A DNA stretch of 50,484 nt, taken from Verrucomicrobiota bacterium (GTDB taxonomy: Bacteria; Verrucomicrobiota; Verrucomicrobiia; Chthoniobacterales; Terrimicrobiaceae). A program made the translations under genes and the position numbers. The stretch is taken from contig VFJO01000042.1 of assembly GCA_009886045.1 (NCBI GenBank), forward strand, positions 1 to 50,484, written 5' to 3'. Below the pieces are notes generated by a model. It saw only the letters and a program-made list of their open reading frames with translations, searched no databases and was not told the origin of the DNA. Shown piece by piece: positions 33,160-42,111 of the stretch. Position 1 is the stretch's first letter, and each line of letters opens with the position of its first letter.

Positions 33160-33927
33160 TTAGTTCGCAGACCTTTTGACCTCTTCTGAAAACTCGCGAA
33201 CAGCTTGCTGAATGGCAGTCGCGACATCGGTTCGGGCGGTGGCAAATTTGGGACGGAACCAAGGGAACAAACCAATGAGGTCGTGGAGAACGAGGATACT
33301 ACCGTCGCACTCATTACCACTGCCAATCCCAACCGTCGGGCAGATCAGCTTTTTGGAGATGGCTTCGGCAAGTGGTGCGTGAACAAGCTCCAAAACGAGG
33401 GCACTGGCGCCCGCTTGGTCAATCGTGATGGCATCCGCTAAAAGCCGATCAGCTTCAGGGCCGGATTTCCCCTTAATATGATACCCTCTCTCCTCGATCA
33501 CCCTCTGCGGCAGCATGCCAAGATGTCCTATGAGCGGAATCCCGTCACAAAGAATCGCCTCGATCGAGGGCAAGCATTCACGACCGCCCTCAAGTTTGAC
33601 AAGATCAGCCCCAGCGTCGCGAAGGAGACGAGCATTCTGGACCGCCAACTCAGGAGTGGAACAACTCCCGAATGGCAAATCCACAGCAATGAGGGTTTTT
33701 GAAACTCCGCGCACAACGGCCCGTGTATGGTGGAGCATATCAGCCATCGTGACATGGGTCGTATCAGGATGCCCAAGAACAACCATTCCCAGCGAGTCTC
33801 CGACCAAGACAAAATCCAGGCCGCAGTCATCCAGCAATCGGGCCGTGGGGTAGTCGTAGGCAGTAAGAGACGCCAATCGGCGACCAATGGCTTTGGCCTC
33901 CCGGAGTGAGTTGGGTGAAGGTTTCAC
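33160..33927 (-). CDS. panB: 3-methyl-2-oxobutanoate hydroxymethyltransferase
   Basis: LTAYDYPTARLLDDCGLDFVLVGDSLGMVVLGHPDT; HLGMLPQ; GIGSGNECDGSILVLHDLIGL. Confidence 0.96.
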   Translation of the reverse strand: MKPSPNSLREAKAIGRRLASLTAYDYPTARLLDDCGLDFVLVGDSLGMVVLGHPDTTHVTMADMLHHTRAVVRGVSKTLIAVDLPFGSCSTPELAVQNARLLRDAGADLVKLEGGRECLPSIEAILCDGIPLIGHLGMLPQRVIEERGYHIKGKSGPEADRLLADAITIDQAGASALVLELVHAPLAEAISKKLICPTVGIGSGNECDGSILVLHDLIGLFPWFRPKFATARTDVATAIQQAVREFSEEVKRSAN

Positions 33928-33967
33928 AATAGAGAGAAACTAAGAATGGCGAAACATACAGCGGTTT

Positions 33968-34465
33968 TTAGAAGGCAGCGACCGCTTTCGGAAGCGCATC
34001 GGAATTCAGCTCTCCAACAAGCATAGCGATGCTTTTGTCCAACCCAGGCAGAATGCGGTCGGGACAAATATCGGCAAGCGGGCAAAGGACAAAAGGTCGC
34101 TCATGCAGTCGAGGATGCGGCAGAGTGAGCTTAGGAAGACTGAAATAAAGATTGTCGTAGTACAAGATATCGAGGTCGATCGTGCGCGGCGCATGAAACC
34201 CATGAATGTGAGGCCGACCAAGCAATTCTTCAATGCGCTGAAGCCTCGCCAAGAGGTCCAGCGGCGGCATCGTGCAGGCAATTTCAATGACTGCATTCAA
34301 AAATCGTGGCGAACCGGCTGGACACTCAAACGGCTCGGTCTCAAAAATTCGCGAGCTCAAAAATGCCCCCCTGTCCTCGTGCAAAGACCGAAGATGATCA
34401 CGCGCAGACCGCAAGCATTTTAAGCGCTCGTCAAGATTCGATCCGAGCGCAATGCCGACTCTCAT
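33968..34465 (-). CDS. folK: 2-amino-4-hydroxy-6-hydroxymethyldihydropteridine diphosphokinase
   Basis: IALGSNL, FLNAVIEI, PRTIDLDILYYDN, LPHPRLHERPFVLCPLADI. Confidence 0.94.
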   Translation of the reverse strand: MRVGIALGSNLDERLKCLRSARDHLRSLHEDRGAFLSSRIFETEPFECPAGSPRFLNAVIEIACTMPPLDLLARLQRIEELLGRPHIHGFHAPRTIDLDILYYDNLYFSLPKLTLPHPRLHERPFVLCPLADICPDRILPGLDKSIAMLVGELNSDALPKAVAAF

Positions 34466-35202
34466 TTTAAACCCAAAACATCCTGCATGTCGTACAGACC
34501 GGGGCCTTGAGTTTGAGCCCAGCACGCAGCGCGAAGTGACCCCTTTGCAAAGGTGTCGCGACTCGAAGCCTTGTGGGTTAATTCCAGACGCTCCCCCAAA
34601 TTTGCAAAAATAACCGTGTGGTCGCCAACGACGTCCCCACCTCGAATGGCGTGCATCCCGATTTCGGACTTCGTTCGCTCGCCGACCATGCCTTCGCGAC
34701 CGTGCATCACATCCGCTCCGTATTCGAGTTGACGCACATCAGCAAGAATCTCGGCCAATCGGCGGGCCGTTCCGCTCGGGGAGTCTTTTTTCAGACGATG
34801 ATGCATTTCCACAACTTCAAGATCATAGTCAGGCCCCAGAATTTCAGCAGCCTTGCGGGTCAGCCAGAAGAGCGTATTCACACCAACACTGAAATTCGGA
34901 GCAAAGACGATTGGAATTGTTTTTGAGAGATCTGCAATAGATCGACGGGTTTCATCGTCGTGACCGGTGGTGCCAATGACAAGCACCTTGCCTGCGGCAG
35001 CGCACGTCTTGGCAATATCAACCGTGGAGGTGGCATGTGTGAAATCGATCACCGCATCACACGCAGACAAAGACAAAGCCAGGTCATCCCCAAGGTCGGT
35101 ACTGCCTGCCAAGACAAATGACTCGTCCGCACCCACACAGGCAATGATCGCCTGCCCCATTCGTCCACGGGCTCCATTCACAATGACACGGGTAGGATTC
35201 AT
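34462..35202 (-). CDS. dapB: 4-hydroxy-tetrahydrodipicolinate reductase
   Basis: VNGARGRMGQAI, VIDFTHATST, GTTGHDDE, APNFSVGVNTLF, HHRLKKDSPSGTA. Confidence 0.96.
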   Translation of the reverse strand: MNPTRVIVNGARGRMGQAIIACVGADESFVLAGSTDLGDDLALSLSACDAVIDFTHATSTVDIAKTCAAAGKVLVIGTTGHDDETRRSIADLSKTIPIVFAPNFSVGVNTLFWLTRKAAEILGPDYDLEVVEMHHRLKKDSPSGTARRLAEILADVRQLEYGADVMHGREGMVGERTKSEIGMHAIRGGDVVGDHTVIFANLGERLELTHKASSRDTFAKGSLRAACWAQTQGPGLYDMQDVLGLK

Positions 35203-36074
35203 AAGCCGAGATTACTGAGGGTTGCCGTGAGGTGCTGCACGTTGGATGGAAGCATCTCACAAAGTGGCAGGCGTACTTCGGATGCCATTTTTCCGGCACG
35301 GGCGAGTGCGAATTTTACAGGCACGGGGTTGGGTTCTATGAAAAGATCTTTGAAGAGCGGATAGTATTTTTGATGAATCACGCGAGCCTCATGGCATTCC
35401 CCAGCCAACTGTAGCCGAACCAAGCTCGCGACTTCTGCAGGGATGATATTCGAAGCCACGCTGATCACACCAACCGCCCCTACTGACATAAACGGAAGCG
35501 TGAGAGAGTCGTCGCCAGAGAGGATTTCAAATGCTGAAGGAAGGCTTGCCCTGAGCTGATTGACTCGGTCGACCGAGCCCCCAGCCTCTTTGATCGCAAC
35601 GATGTTTTTAAAATCCGAAGCAAGGCGAGCCGTCGTCTCCACGCCGATCTCGATGCCGCAACGACCGGGTATACTATAGAGAACAAGCGGAATTTTCACC
35701 GCATTGGCAATAGCTTGGAAATGCCGATAGAGGCCTTCCTGACTCGGCTTGTTATAGTACGGAGCCACGAGGAGACAGGCATCAACTCCACACTTTTCGG
35801 CAGCCTGGCTGAGAGCAATCGCCTCGGACGTGGAGTTTGAGCCTGTGCCCGCAATGACGAGACAACGCCCATTCGCTGTCTGCACAGCGACCTCAACCAC
35901 CTTGAGGTGCTCATCGTGATCCAGCGTAGGCGACTCCCCAGTAGTTCCCACGGGAACGATGCCAGTGATGCCGCCCGCAATCTGATCCTCGATGAGCTGG
36001 CGGAATGCGGGGATGTCAATTTGCCCGTTACGGAATGGCGTAACGAGCGCGGTGTGTGCGCCTGCGAATGTCAT
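35199..36074 (-). CDS. dapA: 4-hydroxy-tetrahydrodipicolinate synthase
   Basis: ALVTPFRNGQID, VPVGTTGESPTLDHDEH, YNKPSQEGLYRHF, VLYSIPGRCGIEI, AIKEAGGS. Confidence 0.96.
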   Translation of the reverse strand: MTFAGAHTALVTPFRNGQIDIPAFRQLIEDQIAGGITGIVPVGTTGESPTLDHDEHLKVVEVAVQTANGRCLVIAGTGSNSTSEAIALSQAAEKCGVDACLLVAPYYNKPSQEGLYRHFQAIANAVKIPLVLYSIPGRCGIEIGVETTARLASDFKNIVAIKEAGGSVDRVNQLRASLPSAFEILSGDDSLTLPFMSVGAVGVISVASNIIPAEVASLVRLQLAGECHEARVIHQKYYPLFKDLFIEPNPVPVKFALARAGKMASEVRLPLCEMLPSNVQHLTATLSNLGL

Positions 36075-36085
36075 AGCCACATTAC

Positions 36086-36898
36086 TTACAAAGAAACGAC
36101 CCCCTCGAAAACAAATTCCGCTGGACCAGTCAGACGCACGCCGACGAAAGCACCTTCCGAATTTTTTTCTAAGTCCACCCTCATTGTATCGCCACCACGT
36201 ACCTGCACCAGAATAGGTGAGATCGCTCCAGTCTCTACGGCGTGGAGAAGAGCGCTGGCACAAACCCCCGTACCACAAGCAAGAGTTTCACCTTCGACTC
36301 CCCTCTCATAAGTGCGGACAGCCAAGGTTCCCGAGGCGAGAACTTGGACAAAGTTCGCATTCGTACCCTTGGGAGCAAATGCCTCATGCCAGCGCAACTC
36401 AGAGCCCAGAGACTGCACGTCCACAGCTTCAATGTCTGAAACAAAGACGACGGCATGAGGGACGCCCGTGTTGATGAAATGCACTTGGCATGGAAAACCT
36501 CCCAAGGACAGTGACTGCGGAGCTCTGTGATCCTGCGGCTGCCCCATCTCCAGGGTTACAAGATCGCCTTCAAAAGTTGCAAAAATCACGCCGACCTGAG
36601 TTTCAAAAGACAAAAAGCCCGGCATCTGAGGCATGAGACGCGCAGCAAACCTAGCAAAGCACCGGGCCCCATTCCCACACATCTCCGCCTCTCCACCGTC
36701 GCTATTGTAGTAGCGCATCCGAAAATCCGCCCCGCTGCTTGCCGCCTCGACCGAAAGCAATCCGTCGGCCCCCACCCCTCTGTGACGATCGCAAAGCCTG
36801 GCAACGGCACTGCCATCCAGTGAAAACCCACCAGAACGGTTATCAAAAACAACAAAGTCATTCCCCGCACCATTCATTTTTGTGAATCGGATATCCAT
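36086..36898 (-). CDS. dapF: Diaminopimelate epimerase
   Basis: FTKMNGAGNDFVVFDN, EMCGNGARCFARF, RTYERGVEGETLACGTGVCASAL. Confidence 0.97.
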   Translation of the reverse strand: MDIRFTKMNGAGNDFVVFDNRSGGFSLDGSAVARLCDRHRGVGADGLLSVEAASSGADFRMRYYNSDGGEAEMCGNGARCFARFAARLMPQMPGFLSFETQVGVIFATFEGDLVTLEMGQPQDHRAPQSLSLGGFPCQVHFINTGVPHAVVFVSDIEAVDVQSLGSELRWHEAFAPKGTNANFVQVLASGTLAVRTYERGVEGETLACGTGVCASALLHAVETGAISPILVQVRGGDTMRVDLEKNSEGAFVGVRLTGPAEFVFEGVVSL

Positions 36899-37095
36899 TC
36901 CCTCGATCCTAAAGAACTACGCCGCTGCCTGCAATCCATAGCAAAAGTTCGAAACAATCCAAGGGGTTGGCTAGTTTTGAGATTGCTTGAAGCGATACGT
37001 TAGCTGCACTTTCGGAAAAAGCGCTAGCGCATACTGGTTAGTTGTTTGCAATATTCCCTCAGGCGAAATGTCAGACGTAGAGATAGGTAAATTAT

Positions 37096-37635
37096 TCAGT
37101 TTCTTAATGCCTGAGCACTTCCAGCAAATAGAGCTGCGAGATTTTCATCACTTACGACATCCTCGATCAGACCCAAATCCTTGAGGTCAGTTTCAAAAAG
37201 GCGTAAGCCAGATATTTCGGCGACGGGGAGCCACTCATTAAGGTGCCGCATGACAGTGCGAAGGTCGGTGTCGGCAGGATGTTCGTCTTCTACGCGAAGC
37301 CCGCTCTTGTACGTTGAGTGCAAACGCGTGCAGCGATGAATTGGCGGTTCGGGCATATCTGACAACTCGATCCATGCATCAGCACGAATCGTTCGCGTAT
37401 TTGCTGCAAGCCAAATGAGCAGGGCGCCGTCCGACAAGCATGTGTGCGAGTGAGCGTGGATATGCACATGCGGCGGGCGTTTGCGCAGAACCTCCAAGAG
37501 CATGAGCGCGGTATCGTGGAGCATCAATCCGGGGCCCAGCAGTTCGAGCGTTATTTTATCCATGCCATCCCCCAGAGCCGCATAGAGACTCGATAGCAAG
37601 ATTGAGGGATTTTTTTCAGCAAGATTGAGAAGCAT
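37096..37635 (-). CDS. Hypothetical protein with ClpP/crotonase-like fold signature
   Basis: HVHIHAHSHTCLSDGALLIWLAANTRTIRADAWIELSD resembles the ClpP 'aSaGalI...a..r.a..na.i..h' region; TAATG coupling with upstream LysM gene. Confidence 0.35.
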   Translation of the reverse strand: MLLNLAEKNPSILLSSLYAALGDGMDKITLELLGPGLMLHDTALMLLEVLRKRPPHVHIHAHSHTCLSDGALLIWLAANTRTIRADAWIELSDMPEPPIHRCTRLHSTYKSGLRVEDEHPADTDLRTVMRHLNEWLPVAEISGLRLFETDLKDLGLIEDVVSDENLAALFAGSAQALRN

Positions 37636-38459
37636 TAGAGAACGCAGGTTGTGTTCGACTTGCGTTCAGGCACTTTGAGTTTCTGGCCGATGCGCAATTG
37701 CCGTGGATCGGTGATGCCGTTGGCCTCCATGAGTTCGCTGTAGGAAACTTGGAGTCGGCGGGAGACGGCATAAAGATTATCGCCGCTGCTCAGCATGTAT
37801 TCGCTCGCTGGAGCCGTGCGCAGTGTCGCAGCCACGGGTTTTACCGGCTCTGGCAAAGCGATGTTTTCTGCAACGATTGGATAGGAAGTTGTGGACACTA
37901 GGATTCTTTCCTGAACCTCAGCATCCGCCTTCGGGCGAGACGCTGTGTTTTTTGTAGCCAGAAACTTCTCCTTGAGTATGGCTTTTTCGGGTTGGGAAGC
38001 AGGTGGAGATGCGGGAGGTTCTTTTGGTACAGCGACCACAACCGAGCTGGCAGGGATGGGTGTGGAAGGCACGCGCACGGCCGGTTTGGGAGCAATAGGT
38101 GCCGGTTTAGATGCCGTAGCAACCTTCTTCGGAGCGAGTGGCAGTGCTTTCACTTCAGGCGTTGCGTCTGGTTGAGGCCATTCGTTTCTCGCGAGCGCAT
38201 CGGACTTCGGCCCGTCGGGTATTGTCGTTGGCGTTTCCAATGCTGCAGTGGACTTGTTGGCCTTGGCCTTCAAGTTGCTCGAGGCATAGATGCCGCAGAG
38301 AAGAACCACATGGAAGCCAAGCACAATCAAGAAGGCCCACTTAAAAGAGAGACCTATCTTTGTGCAGCGGGCACGCAATGTGATTTTTTCGATTTGAGGC
38401 TCGAGATCGTCATCGATCCAGTTCGGATGGCGGGTTGGGTAGGATGGATATGTTTTCAT
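37635..38459 (-). CDS. Membrane-anchored LysM-domain protein
   Basis: One TM (FLIVLGFHVVLLCGIYASS), Pro/Ala-rich linker, C-terminal LysM YMLSSGDNLYAVSRRLQVSYSELMEANGITDPRQLRIGQKLKVP. Confidence 0.88.
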   Translation of the reverse strand: MKTYPSYPTRHPNWIDDDLEPQIEKITLRARCTKIGLSFKWAFLIVLGFHVVLLCGIYASSNLKAKANKSTAALETPTTIPDGPKSDALARNEWPQPDATPEVKALPLAPKKVATASKPAPIAPKPAVRVPSTPIPASSVVVAVPKEPPASPPASQPEKAILKEKFLATKNTASRPKADAEVQERILVSTTSYPIVAENIALPEPVKPVAATLRTAPASEYMLSSGDNLYAVSRRLQVSYSELMEANGITDPRQLRIGQKLKVPERKSNTTCVL

Positions 38460-38556
38460 CGCCCGTTGTATCCTTTAAAAATATAAGAAACGCAAATAGC
38501 AGGGGCCCTCAGATCCTTTTCTGGTCTTGTTTTCCGCCCATTCGTCCAGCGCACCC

Positions 38557-38593
38557 GACCGCTCGACCGGCGAAATCAACCGTTCGTTGAATT
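38557..38593. promoter_or_regulatory. Predicted LytTR-type binding site A (9-bp direct repeats, 21-bp spacing) upstream of LysM gene
   Basis: gACCGCTCGAccggcgaaatcaACCGTTCGTtgaatt; 33/37 identical to site B. Confidence 0.65.
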
Positions 38594-38610
38594 TGCAAAA
38601 TTTTCCGTTT

Positions 38611-39312
38611 TCAGACCGCCTTGAGTTCGCGGAATTCGGCGCTTTGCCTGCGCGATAGCTCAACTTTCACCCCGTTTGCCATCGTTAAGATCATAAAGCC
38701 TCCCTCGGCATCTTCGACATTTGCGATGTGGTCAAGATTCACCGCGTGGCTACGGCTGGCTAAGAAAAAGAGATTTCCATTGAGACGCTCGCGGACGCCT
38801 TTGAGCGTTCCATTCACGGTCACACCGTGCCCATCACCAAGCAGTAGTCTGGTATAGGAATCCGAGGCTTCCAACACTTGGATGTCGCCAACCCGGAGCA
38901 GCACATTTTTTACACCATCACGGAAGAGCGCCTTCTCATCGCTGGAGAAAGGCCGCTCCTCAGTAGGTTGGCAAACACGCGTGAGGCTTTCCTTCAAGCG
39001 GCGGGGATCCACAGGCTTCAGTAAATAATCCACCGCTCGCACCTCGAAGGCGCGAAGTGCATGGTCAGGATGCGCTGTAATAAAAATCGCCGGAATCCCT
39101 TCCGCAGGCAGCGTGTCGAGCAGGTCGAACCCCACCTTCCCACCACGCAACTCGACATCCAGCAGCAACACATCTGGCCGCTCTTCATTCAACGCCTTCA
39201 CGGCCTGATCAATCGTCCCGACATCCCGCACATCCGTCACCCCGATTTGGGCCAGCGCCTGTCTCATGCCCCGCCGTGCAGGCGGTTCGTCGTCGAGTAT
39301 CAGAACCTTCAT
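38611..39312 (-). CDS. LytTR-family (LytR/AlgR-type) response regulator
   Basis: Receiver LILDDEPPARRGM...LLLDVELRGGKVGFDLL...ITAHPDHALRAFEVRAVDYLLKPVDPRRL; LytTR LEASDSYTRLLLGDG...FFLASRSHAVNLDHIANV. Confidence 0.93.
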   Translation of the reverse strand: MKVLILDDEPPARRGMRQALAQIGVTDVRDVGTIDQAVKALNEERPDVLLLDVELRGGKVGFDLLDTLPAEGIPAIFITAHPDHALRAFEVRAVDYLLKPVDPRRLKESLTRVCQPTEERPFSSDEKALFRDGVKNVLLRVGDIQVLEASDSYTRLLLGDGHGVTVNGTLKGVRERLNGNLFFLASRSHAVNLDHIANVEDAEGGFMILTMANGVKVELSRRQSAEFRELKAV

Positions 39313-39384
39313 TTATGCGACCAAGGCACTCTTTCCATGGCCGTCTTGTCAAGTGTCATCCTTGGTTTTAAGGTTTCTTCAGTT

Positions 39385-39951
39385 ATGCGCAATAATTTGA
39401 CTCGTCTCGAAATTATCCATGTTCTCGTTGCACTCGACGCGGAATGCGAAAAGCGGGGCATAGCGGGCGAAATCTGCATATACGGTGGTGACGGGATGGT
39501 GCTTGTGTTCGATGCCCGTCAATCAACGAGAGATGTTGACGCTGTGTTCCGGCCCAAAGCCGAAATTCGGACAGCTGCCGAGGCTGTTGCCTCCGAGTTG
39601 GGTTTGCCGCTTGATTGGTTGAATAATGTTGTGAAGGGCTTTCTTTCCGAGACTGAGGAAATAAGAAGGGTTCCGGTCCCTGAATTGGAATCGTTGCAAA
39701 ATCTGCGCATCGTTTGGCCAACACCTGAATATCTTTTAGCGATGAAGTGTATGGCTGCCCGTTCCGATGACTCATCCATGGACAAGGAAGATGTTGTGTT
39801 TCTATTTCGCCGCCTTGATATCAAAAGTGAGGAGCAGGCTTTGGAGATTGTAGAGCGTTTTTTTCCGAAGGAGCGTATCCACATCAAAACGCATTATTTC
39901 ATTTCCGAAAATTTAGAGTTGTTGAAGCAATCGGAAGGAATCGAACCATGA
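39385..39951 (+). CDS. DUF6036/AbiEii-like nucleotidyltransferase family protein
   Basis: CIYGGDGMVLVFDARQSTRDVDAVF (nucleotidyltransferase G-G-x-DxD-like); PTPEYLLAMKCMAARSDDSSMDKEDVVFLFRRL. Confidence 0.75.
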   Translation: MRNNLTRLEIIHVLVALDAECEKRGIAGEICIYGGDGMVLVFDARQSTRDVDAVFRPKAEIRTAAEAVASELGLPLDWLNNVVKGFLSETEEIRRVPVPELESLQNLRIVWPTPEYLLAMKCMAARSDDSSMDKEDVVFLFRRLDIKSEEQALEIVERFFPKERIHIKTHYFISENLELLKQSEGIEP

Positions 39952-40334
39952 TTGCTGAACGCATTGCCAGTTTAGCAGAAGTTGCCCGAATCGCTTTGCA
40001 GGAAAGCTCCTTGAGCTTTGCTCTTCGGGACTTTCTGGATGGTTTCTATGCAGATGTTAACCTTCAGAAGCTCTCCGAGGAGCCACAGCATATTTCAGCG
40101 GCACTCGATGACAATGGCTTTGCGGATGCTTATCTGGCGGCCGTTTGTGATCATCTCTGCCGTCGTTACGCTTTGCCAAAGCCCGACTGGATTTTTGCGC
40201 CAGGTAGAATACTCCAGCGCCCCCATTTTGCGGCGAAAACTTATGGGTTGAGAATGGTACTGCTTCAAGAGTCACCGCCCGCTTTTCGTGAGCGCAATAT
40301 TTTTGTCAGTGCGAATGCGCTCTCACGCGCCTGA
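39948..40334 (+). CDS. Small partner protein of the nucleotidyltransferase module
   Basis: 4-bp overlap (ATGA) with upstream gene; conserved-looking C-terminus LLQESPPAFRERNIFVSANALSRA. Confidence 0.6.
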   Translation: MIAERIASLAEVARIALQESSLSFALRDFLDGFYADVNLQKLSEEPQHISAALDDNGFADAYLAAVCDHLCRRYALPKPDWIFAPGRILQRPHFAAKTYGLRMVLLQESPPAFRERNIFVSANALSRA

Positions 40335-40356
40335 CTTGAATTTTGCCATAGTTCGC

Positions 40357-41979
40357 TCAACCTCGCGCTGCCGTTTGCTTGATCCGCAGCAAAGCCTGCA
40401 CCATCCCCTCGGCGGGTTTGGAAAACTCCAGCCCGCTGCCTTCCGGGCAGCCATCAGCAATCCGTGCGCGCACGCTCGACAGGCCTACATTGTCTTTCCA
40501 GGCGGAGGGGTCTGTTTTTGGCGGCGCTGTATTACTGAGGTAAACAACTAGATCGCCAGCTTCCATGCGCGCATTGAGTTCCACCCTGCCAAAGCCATCA
40601 TCCACTCCATGCTTCACCGCGTTTTCCACGAGTGGTTGCAGCAGCATCGGCGGCAACAAAAATCCACCGGTATCGGCATCTGCACTGACGCTCCATTCCA
40701 GGCCTTCTTCGTAGCGCATTTTCTCCAAACGCAGAGTCTCGCGAATGATGTCCAGTTCCTCGGAAAACGGAATCAGCGCTTTCTTGGACAAGTCCAATGT
40801 TTTCCTCAAAAGCTGTGCCAGTGCGGTAACGCCGTCTTGGGCAGCGTCCCTGTCCGAGCAGATCAGGCCATGGATCGCATTGAGGCAATTGAAGAGAAAA
40901 TGCGGATTCACCTGGGCCTTGAGGCGCTCCAATTCCGCGGTCTTCTGTGCTGCCACAGCCTGCAGCACTTTCTCGCGCCGCTGGGACTCCGCGCCTGCCG
41001 CAATGAGGAGGCCCGTGGTGGCAACAATCGCGATGAATGCCTCGATTTGCCAGATCGTGCCAACCATGGAGCTCGAAACAAACGGCCCGCTGCCATGGCT
41101 CGTGAAGGCTGCGGCCGTGAAGACGATGAGAAGCACAGAGAGCGCGGCAGCAGGCAGCCCCCGACTCAGCGCGACCCAGACCAAAAAGGGAAAAGGCAAA
41201 TACGCCAGCGCCTGCATCGAGGCCGTTGCAGAGGGCTTCCCGTAAAAAGCCAACCACGCCGCGAGAAAGACGCAGGCCAGTTGGACGAGGCTCGCCGCCA
41301 CATCATGAAACCGCGTCGCCTTGGGCCAAAACCGCCCGCTCGCCATCAGCAAAACCACCGGTGCCACGACGACTGTTCCCGCTGTGTTCGTCGCCCAGTA
41401 GATACTCGCCACAGACCACAGGCCCACCGGCGGCATCATGCCGGAAATCACAAGGCAGCCCGCGCTCCAAAGCCCTGCCGCGCCCATGGGAATCGCCGCG
41501 CCGAGCCCCGCGAGCAGGAGCACATCCCGCGTCGATGAGAGCCGGATATCAAACCGCGACCTCGCCAGTAGAGCAACGCCTGCCCCCACGGCCACTGTCA
41601 TTCCCGCCGGAGCCAGAATTGTGAAGATCCACGGATTCCCAGCTCCAAGGCTGCTGAAAAAAAGCGGCAGAAAAATTCCCGGCAACACCTGCAGACCGAG
41701 CAGCAGAGCGAACGCCAGCGCCACACCGCCCGCTGGCCAAATCGGAGAAAACACCGCGTCGGCGTTTCCAAAAAGCTTCGCCGATCCCATGGCCGTCAAA
41801 TAAACCGCCGCCGCAACAGTCGCGTTCACCAAAATGACTTTGCCTACTTGCCTCAGTGGGGAAATGGCTGACACGCCGGATTGGTTAACCTCTTGCTCTG
41901 GCCATTGCAAATCCTCTTCGTTCACCATCGCCCCGTTGCTGCATCCCGTCGGAGTCGCAAAGCGCGCAGGTGGATTCAT
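40357..41979 (-). CDS. LytS-type sensor histidine kinase with N-terminal MASE1-like membrane domain
   Basis: 8-9 TM N-terminus (IWPAGGVALAFALLLG); LKAQVNPHFLFNCLNAIHGLI; LLQPLVENAVKHGV; NVGLSSVRARI. Confidence 0.9.
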   Translation of the reverse strand: MNPPARFATPTGCSNGAMVNEEDLQWPEQEVNQSGVSAISPLRQVGKVILVNATVAAAVYLTAMGSAKLFGNADAVFSPIWPAGGVALAFALLLGLQVLPGIFLPLFFSSLGAGNPWIFTILAPAGMTVAVGAGVALLARSRFDIRLSSTRDVLLLAGLGAAIPMGAAGLWSAGCLVISGMMPPVGLWSVASIYWATNTAGTVVVAPVVLLMASGRFWPKATRFHDVAASLVQLACVFLAAWLAFYGKPSATASMQALAYLPFPFLVWVALSRGLPAAALSVLLIVFTAAAFTSHGSGPFVSSSMVGTIWQIEAFIAIVATTGLLIAAGAESQRREKVLQAVAAQKTAELERLKAQVNPHFLFNCLNAIHGLICSDRDAAQDGVTALAQLLRKTLDLSKKALIPFSEELDIIRETLRLEKMRYEEGLEWSVSADADTGGFLLPPMLLQPLVENAVKHGVDDGFGRVELNARMEAGDLVVYLSNTAPPKTDPSAWKDNVGLSSVRARIADGCPEGSGLEFSKPAEGMVQALLRIKQTAARG

Positions 41980-42030
41980 ACTTCCTCCTTCTTCCTTCTA
42001 ACTTTTCTTTGCCACTCACCCCCACTTTTC

Positions 42031-42067
42031 GACCGCTCGACCAGCCAATTCAACCGCTCGTTGAATT
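42031..42067. promoter_or_regulatory. Predicted LytTR-type binding site B in the divergent kinase / LPP20-like intergenic region
   Basis: gACCGCTCGAccagccaattcaACCGCTCGTtgaatt; same 21-bp spacing as site A. Confidence 0.65.
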
Positions 42068-42111
42068 GCCTGTTTACGCGTAGGGATCGCTCTCATAATT
42101 TCGGCGCTGTT

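Noticed and set aside
36930-37095. Intergenic gap between dapF and the ClpP-like gene as an RNA gene
   Set aside because: No cloverleaf or recognisable conserved RNA motif seen by eye; covariance search would be needed.
40609-41538. 309-aa plus-strand ORF rich in Arg/His/Gln
   Set aside because: Antisense to a clear histidine kinase; composition typical of a spurious ORF.
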